NCBI GenBank assembly: GCA_963281155.1
Contig: CAUJLY010000004.1
Coordinates: forward strand, 2,542,001-2,606,000
Source of the DNA: Rhabditophanes sp. KR3021
Taxonomy: Eukaryota; Nematoda; Chromadorea; Rhabditida; Alloionematidae
Length of the DNA: 64,000 nt
Direction: 5' to 3'
Shown here: one piece after another, positions 58,529 to 64,000 of the stretch
Layout of the letters: the number at the start of each line of letters is the position of its first letter
Position numbering within the stretch: position 1 is the stretch's first letter
Translations under genes and position numbers: made by a program
The notes under the pieces: model-generated
The model's database searches: none
The model's input: the letters and a program-made list of their open reading frames with translations, nothing else
What the model was told of the DNA's origin: nothing

Positions 58529-61500
58529 ATGCTTAGACAACCATCCCCCGAAATTCCTTTAAACGACGGCGTTGTACTGGAGTACGCCAAGGATTATGCA
58601 TTTCTCCATGGTCTTGGAATGAGAACTGCCGACACACCTAATGAATCCGAGGTAATAGAACATGCACCCTTTGCACTCTACCCCAGTTACTTTCCCAAGG
58701 CTCTTCACTTATACGCTCAAGAATTACAAAAAGAAATGCTGGACCTTTATTACCGAGTGTCACAAGATCGGGCTTTTATTGTCAGTGTCCACAAAGAATT
58801 AGCCTCGTCCGATGTGTTTATTAAGAGACTTTTGAGTGTTTACGAAGAGGTTACTAGTCATCCTTTTGAGCAAATGTTTGAACTGATTATTCAAAGAAGT
58901 GATTATATGGCTCATATCAACTCAGCCACCAAACAACTTGAATTAAAGCAAGTTGAAGTAAACAATATTGCTGTTAGCATGGGTGGTCTTGGGCAGGTAG
59001 TAAGTTCGATGCACCAAAATATCATGGATGTTTTTTATAAACATGTCACATTAAATCAAAGCAAATTGTGGTTACCACAAAACAACAAACCTGCAGAGAT
59101 GTGTGCAGAAGGTGCGTTTTTTAAAAGCCAATCACAATATTTTATTAAATTACAAAGAAAGATATTAACCACGGATAATGTGTTCTTTACATTCAAGTTT
59201 GAGAAGTCGTTTAGGATACGTTGGGCAACTTCTAAGTTAATTTGGGGTTCATAGGTAATACAAAGTCTAGAGATGGTTGCCAGAATCAGCATCTGCAAGT
59301 TGATGTCTGAGTGCATTGATAAGAATACCTTCGACTTTGACGCTGCCATCATCAGTAGGTAAAGGAAATGGCGATAGTTTACATTCGACTGATTTAAAAT
59401 TCCCATGGAAGACTCTTAAACATTTGGTTCTCATTTAGTGAATAGCAAGTAGTAGCTAACAGCTCCATTAATTCATTTGGTCTTCCAGACTTTTTTAATT
59501 ATTCGCAAATAGTCGCCTACTCGTAAATAGCCTGAGCTAACGTTAAAATTTGAAAGTACGTTGTCTTAACGAACTGTTGATAAGCAGTCTCTTTAAATTC
59601 GATGTTAAATATTATGACATTAAACTAAATATAAAGCTAATAAAAAACACGGACAAAACTTAATATGTCTTGCAGGACTTGTTCAAGGGTTGAAACTGTA
59701 CCATGTCTCAAATCACAAACAAGATTCTGTTCACGGAATGTTTATTGAAACCAGGGACTTGACATATCATTCGGCTTATATTCTTGTCATTGTTGAAGAT
59801 GTCAATAGAAACCAATTTGATCAAAGACATATTGAAATGGAGATACAAAAGCAATCACGTGGGTTGGCAAAGATTTTGCGGGAACCATTGTCAAAACTGC
59901 ACTCACGCTTGCACTTAGATGCCAACAAAAAGTTGATTCTCGATGAAAAGTATGAGATTGGCTTAGTGTATTGGAGAACTGGTAAAAATGCCTTTCTAAT
60001 GACATTGACTAATTTTTTTATTTTAGGTAATTTAAAAGCATTCAAAAAAGATAATCAAACGTTTATTTAAAAAGAGAAAATACTAAAATCAGAGTATTAA
60101 TCGGTAGTAGTCAAAAGTTCATGCATCTTACTGAGAGCAATACTTGCTATTCTTTCAACAATTCTTGGATGCTTCTCCATATTATATCATTAGATTGACC
60201 AGAAGAGTCCGTGTTAGTCAAGGCATGTCGAAAGTCCATAATGGCTGAGTACTCAAGAGCCAATGATTCATTAGTAGTTGAACCATCAATTGACACGGGA
60301 ACAATTTGCCTGCCATATTTTAAGCTATCTATGATTGCTGTGTCTTTATCATTTAGAGGAATGAATCTAGAATAGTGACGTTTAGCTTCTCTAATATGAA
60401 TATCAAATCTACTTCCCTTTTAACTTGTTGAAATTAGTTAAGAGACGTTCACGGGATGGAATTCCTGCACTTTTAGCTGCTAAGAATGAGATATCACATT
60501 TTGTCTTTGCCTCCCTGTAGTTTACTTGATCTTTGACAGGCTTTTCGAGATGGTGAATCAATGATAAATTGAGCCACTCTATCAACTTCTTATCAAGTAG
60601 AATACGGGAATTAGGATCTTCATAATACTTCTTGATAACTCCAAGTGACGACAGGAATTAGTTGATGTGAAGACAGATATCAGACCAGGTTTGTAATTGT
60701 TCAGAAAATCGTGAAGTTTAGATTGAAGAAAAACATTTCCATAAGAACTCCATACTCACGAACATTTTCAACAAAATGATTGTGATACTTTTTGCATCAT
60801 CGTGCTTATAACTTTTAAGAGTATCATCTTTATCCTCATCCAGAATATCATTAATACCTTTCACACTAACAAATACTCTTCCTACGATGTTAATTCTGTT
60901 TCTCCACTAGTTGAAACTCCTGATAAGGCTTGAGTAAGTTTGTCCATCTCTGCAATATTGATGATTATGTTTGATAATTGGCAACTTACCGGCAGCAACA
61001 TCTACTTCTTGTCTAACTGTGGCACTTCTTTCCAGTGAAACACTTTCCTCTGACTTGAACTTTTTCTTTTGGCCTCTATAACCGTCGGCATCTTTACTTT
61101 GTTGTAGCATATTTTAATTATCAAAATGACGCATATTTTTAAATTACTGAGCTAATTTTAACATGAAGCAAAAAATGTCTCATCAATTAGTACCTTATTG
61201 AAGCATTTATTCTAAAAATATATGCTGCAATTTTTTAAATTTAGTGTATATACACATTTAAAATCAAGTAATAACTCAATTTAATTTGATGCAGGATATT
61301 CTGAAAACCAATATAATGGTGAAATGGATTGGTGTACCAGACTTTTGATCGAGAAATCAGCAGCAGTGAAATGTCCCTCTGTTGCTTTGCAGCTAGCTAA
61401 TACTAAGAAAATGCAACAAGTCTTATCTGACAAGAGTATTCTTAAGAAGTACCTAAAGGAAGACTCAAAGTTAGATTTTGTTCATCAGTGCTTTGCCGGA

Positions 61501-62418
61501 CTATGGGCTTTGGGTAAGTAAAATTAGATTTTATTAAATAAGTCATCAAATATCTTTTTTATCAAAAATGTATTAAAAATAAAAATAAGACTTTTCAAGG
61601 AAGTCATCAAATATCCTTGGTCTCAAAAAATCATCCCAAACAAGATTTGCGACTTGACTATTCATTTCGGGAACAGGTGACATACTTCACCAAAAGAGGG
61701 TTTTCCAGAGACTGGGTTGGTGATTTGAGATGTAGGAGCTTCAATGATCCTATCAATTCCTCCCGTCAGTCATTTGAATTTGATCTAAAAGGTCTTAATC
61801 CAGAGTTTGCACAGATTCTCGCTAACACAGTAGTTAAAAAAATAAAAGCATGCATTCTTTTTTACGTGGCTATTTACTTATAATTGGACATTTGTAAGGA
61901 ACATATAAAATTAGATTTGTTAAAGAAGCAAAACATGGAAATCTCTTTTCGTAAATAACTAACTTATAATTGCACTTTTAGGAGAAGATTCAGAGGAATG
62001 CAGACATGTTGTTGAAGATGCTATCACACACCCATCAAATTATGTTTTGAAACCCCAAACAGAAGGAGGTGGTGGCAACTATTTCGATGAAGATATTCCA
62101 AGATTATTACAATCGTTAACACAAAATGAGATGAAAAGTTATATCTTGATGCAAAAGTTGTCTCCTTTAATAGTTGAAAATTATTTGGTTCGTTCAAACA
62201 AAGATATCCAAAAGACTAAAGTAGTTTCAGAACTAGGGATCTACGGTTATTTGATTGTTGACAAAAGTGGAACTTATGAATCTCAATTTTCAGATGTATA
62301 TCCTTACATGATGAGAACTAAGGAAGAAACAACAAGGGAGGGTGGAATTTGCATTGGAGCTGCTTGCCTTGATTCAATGTCATATCAAAACTTTACTGCT
62401 CTTTTATCATTAGATTGA
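58529..62418 (+). CDS. gss-1: Glutathione synthetase (eukaryotic type)
   Basis: ATP-grasp enzyme joining gamma-glutamylcysteine and glycine, the last step of glutathione synthesis. Exons 58529-59111, 59676-59981, 61295-61513 and 61982-62418 give 514 residues, a little above the usual 474. Landmarks: DYAFLHGLGMRT, HAPFALYPSYFP, VSQDRAFIVSVHKELA, QRSDYMAHINSATKQLELKQ, VNNIAVSMGGLG, NRNQFDQRHIEMEI, VKCPSVALQLANTKKMQQVL, the ATP-binding glycine loop VLKPQTEGGGGNYFDED, SYILMQKLSPLIVENYL, VSELGIYGYLI and the C-terminal MRTKEETTREGGICIGAACL. All junctions are phase 1 and restore conserved residues. Its three introns (564, 1,313 and 468 nt) are long for this window and each holds unrelated coding-like sequence. 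The ATG lies three bases after TTTGTTTCAG, a likely trans-splice acceptor. Confidence 0.94.
60106..61110 (-). pseudogene. Decayed copy B of the unidentified gene, inside the glutathione synthetase intron
   Basis: Antisense to its host intron. It has an intact-looking start (MLQQSKDADGYRGQKKKFKS) and a first intron (GTAAGT to AATATTGCAG, about 60943-60989) joining VRQEVDVAA to MDKLTQALSGVSTSG; then a TAG and repeated frame changes. Later blocks are VFVSVKGINDILDEDKDD, KKYYEDPNSRILLD, KLIEWLNLSLIHHLEK, TKCDISFLAAKSAGIPSRER, HYSRFIPLNDKDTAIID, KYGRQIVPVSIDG and EYSAIMDFRHALTNTDSSGQ. The same blocks appear in order at 5385-6185 (+). The kept intron argues for spread by DNA duplication. I could not name the family. 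Confidence 0.55.
61617..61883 (+). other. Unplaced ORF inside the last glutathione synthetase intron
   Basis: An 89-codon ORF contains FREQVTYFTKRGFSRDWVGD, INSSRQSFEFDLKGLNPEF and AQILANTVVKK. It starts without ATG and is not part of glutathione synthetase, whose flanking exons join cleanly without it. It might be an exon of another gene or a remnant. A similar exon-like stretch, VIQSLEMVARISICKLMSEC, lies in the first intron at about 59256-59360. Confidence 0.25.
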
Positions 62419-62749
62419 CTCCAAAACTTTAATTGTTATATTTAAAACTGCTATATTTTAAAAGACTTAATTTAAAATGAGACTTATTACACACATTATT
62501 AAGATATTTGATGACATAAACTATTGCAATGTGTCTCTCGTACAAACTTTGATTTCTTACTAAAAATAGACACATGGAGATGTACCATCGTTAATTAGCT
62601 AACGCACGTGTTTAGTTGCAAAAGGTAATCGAACAAAATCCTGTTATTAATTAGTTTTTTGTCAACAAAAAAAGATGTAATCTAAAGTAGTTTCGATTTG
62701 TTGACCATCATCATACAATAAATAAGATCTTATAAAAAATAGTCTTAAA
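62419..62749. other. Intergenic, no gene seen
   Basis: 331 bases between glutathione synthetase and DGAT2 on the same strand. No internal gene; too long for the roughly 100-bp spacing typical of nematode operons, so the two are probably independent. Confidence 0.4.
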
Positions 62750-63826
62750 ATGTCTTTTACGAGCATTTCGTTAACATCTATTGAATGGATTCCTTTTAAT
62801 ATCCCGGTTCATAGGCGGTTGGAAACATTAGCGGTGATTCATTTTATTGTAGTCTGGTTAATTTTCCCTATAGCTTGTCTATGGCTTCCTTTCTACATCT
62901 TTATGTATACACCATTTTGGTGGAGTATACCTATCTATTTCATCTGGTTTATTTATGATTGGGAAACACCTCAGAAAGGTTCTAGAGTATCATTGAGATA
63001 TAGAAATTCGATTGTATGGAAGTTGTTTGCTGATTACTTTCCAATGAAATTGGTCAAAACGTGCGAACTTGATCCAGAGAGGAATTACATTGTCGGGTAA
63101 TGAATAGAGTATTTTTATTGTCATTAAATATTTTTTAGGTGTCATCCGCATGGAATACTTTGTATCGGATCTTTTACGACATTGTGCACTAATGGGACCA
63201 ATTTTAGAAGTCTTTTCCCCGGAATACGATCATATTTGATGACTTTGTCTGGTCAATTTTGGATACCCTTTCGAAGAGAAATCGGTCTAGCATTGGGCGG
63301 TGTTGAAAGCAGCAAAAAGTCTTTGGAATTTTTACTAACCAAAAATGGGAAAGGAAATGCTGTTGGAATAGTACTAGGAGGCGCACAGGAAGTTTATGAT
63401 GCTCATCCAAACACAAATGTCTTAAAAATTGCTAAAAGGAAAGGCTTTTGCAAGTATGCTTTAAAGTATGGTGCAGATCTAGTACCGTTGTATAACTTTG
63501 GTGAGAACGACGTTTACAATCAGTATTACACTGAACGGGGATCAGATTTGAGAGACATGCAGATGGAAATTGTGAAAAGATTTGGATTTGTTCCACCTAT
63601 AATAAAAGGCAGAGGTATATTTAACTACTCATTCGGGATGTTACCACACCGTAAACCTATATACGCCGTCATGGGGACTCCAATTAAAGTTGATAAGATT
63701 GAAAACCCCAGTAGTGAAGAAATAGACGATCTACACCGAAGATACATATCTGCTTTAAATACATTATTTCATGAACATAAACAAATTTTTGGATTAGAAC
63801 CTGATGCTTGTTTGCATATTTATTAA
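62750..63826 (+). CDS. Diacylglycerol O-acyltransferase, DGAT2/MOGAT family
   Basis: ER and lipid-droplet enzyme that adds the last acyl chain in triacylglycerol synthesis. Exons 62750-63096 and 63139-63826 give 344 residues, the normal length. A hydrophobic hairpin lies at about residues 25-65 (IHFIVVWLIFPIACLWLPFY, SIPIYFIWFIYDW). The catalytic HPHG is rebuilt across the junction (YIVGCHPHGILCIGSF, phase 2). Other blocks: GKGNAVGIVLGGAQEVYDAH, RKGFCKYALKYGADLVPLYN, FGENDVYNQ, and GRGIFNYSFGMLPHRKPIY followed by VMGTPIKV. The end, HKQIFGLEPDACLHIY, matches the family. DGAT2 and monoacylglycerol acyltransferases cannot be separated safely from these motifs. Confidence 0.93.
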
Positions 63827-64000
63827 ATTTGTCATGAAATGTATTGTTAAGTTATGAATTTAAGTAAATGTGTTAATTTAATTAAGTGAAATAAATGTGT
63901 TAATTTTAAGATTTAAAATAAACCAATTAATTGAATGACTAGATTTATTAAATGTGAGGGTTAAAGTAAAGTTGATATTTTAATTATCAAATATATTTAT

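Noticed and set aside
62419..62749. Operon linking glutathione synthetase and DGAT2
   Set aside because: The spacing of 331 bases and lack of a clear SL2-type element argue against it.

Overview
This window is eukaryotic and most likely from a nematode that is not a Caenorhabditis. It is AT-rich. Real genes have short introns (most 37-60 nt) with ordinary splice signals, and several first exons sit just after a TTTTCAG/ATTTTAG-type acceptor, as expected where spliced leaders are added in trans. The strongest taxonomic evidence is a seven-TM chemoreceptor of the Srt type (11375-12493), a family I know only from nematodes. An EGO-1/RRF-type RNA-dependent RNA polymerase, paired long-tailed globins, a class 3 secreted lipase and a chitin synthase fit the same picture. 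The species cannot be named from the sequence alone.

Layout. 1-6.3 kb: edge of a secreted M14 carboxypeptidase (-), two tandem globins (-), and a decayed gene copy (+). 6.3-13.3 kb: a small basic ORF (-), an NDUFB4-like complex I subunit (-) divergent from GPATCH1 (+), the Srt receptor (-) and an SDR fragment (+). 13.4-22.7 kb: a broken histone H3-like gene (-), the large RdRP (+) and an AT-rich region with unplaced ORFs. 22.7-31.6 kb: bestrophin (-), choline-phosphate cytidylyltransferase (+), an MFSD8/CLN7-like transporter (-), an ALDH4A1 pseudogene (-) and ArfGAP2/3 (-). 32-40.6 kb: PDZD8-like lipid-transfer tether (+), two unidentified genes and the lipase (-). 41.8 kb: tRNA-Ile(AAU) (-). 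44.5-53.9 kb: chitin synthase (+), atlastin (+), OGG1 (+) and a WD40 protein (-). 54-64 kb: ING3 (+), an unidentified gene (-), glutathione synthetase (+) and DGAT2 (+).

The genes are unrelated housekeeping and nematode-type genes, transcribed from both strands as single units. I see no clear operon. Several belong to endoplasmic-reticulum membrane and lipid biology (atlastin, PDZD8, DGAT2, cytidylyltransferase), but I read this as coincidence and not as a cluster.

The most unusual aspect is what lies inside introns and between genes. The long introns of otherwise intact genes carry decayed coding sequence: a NUMOD4-HNH-NUMOD1 endonuclease-like gene in the carboxypeptidase intron, a GIY-YIG-like fragment antisense in the lipase intron, unknown remnants in the chitin synthase, ING3 and glutathione synthetase introns, and two diverged copies of one unidentified gene at 5.4-6.2 kb and 60.1-61.1 kb. 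Also notable are two GC-AG introns in the Srt gene, an OGG1 gene (reported missing from C. elegans), and a 21-nt in-frame segment that is either a nonsense-containing stretch or an extremely short intron.
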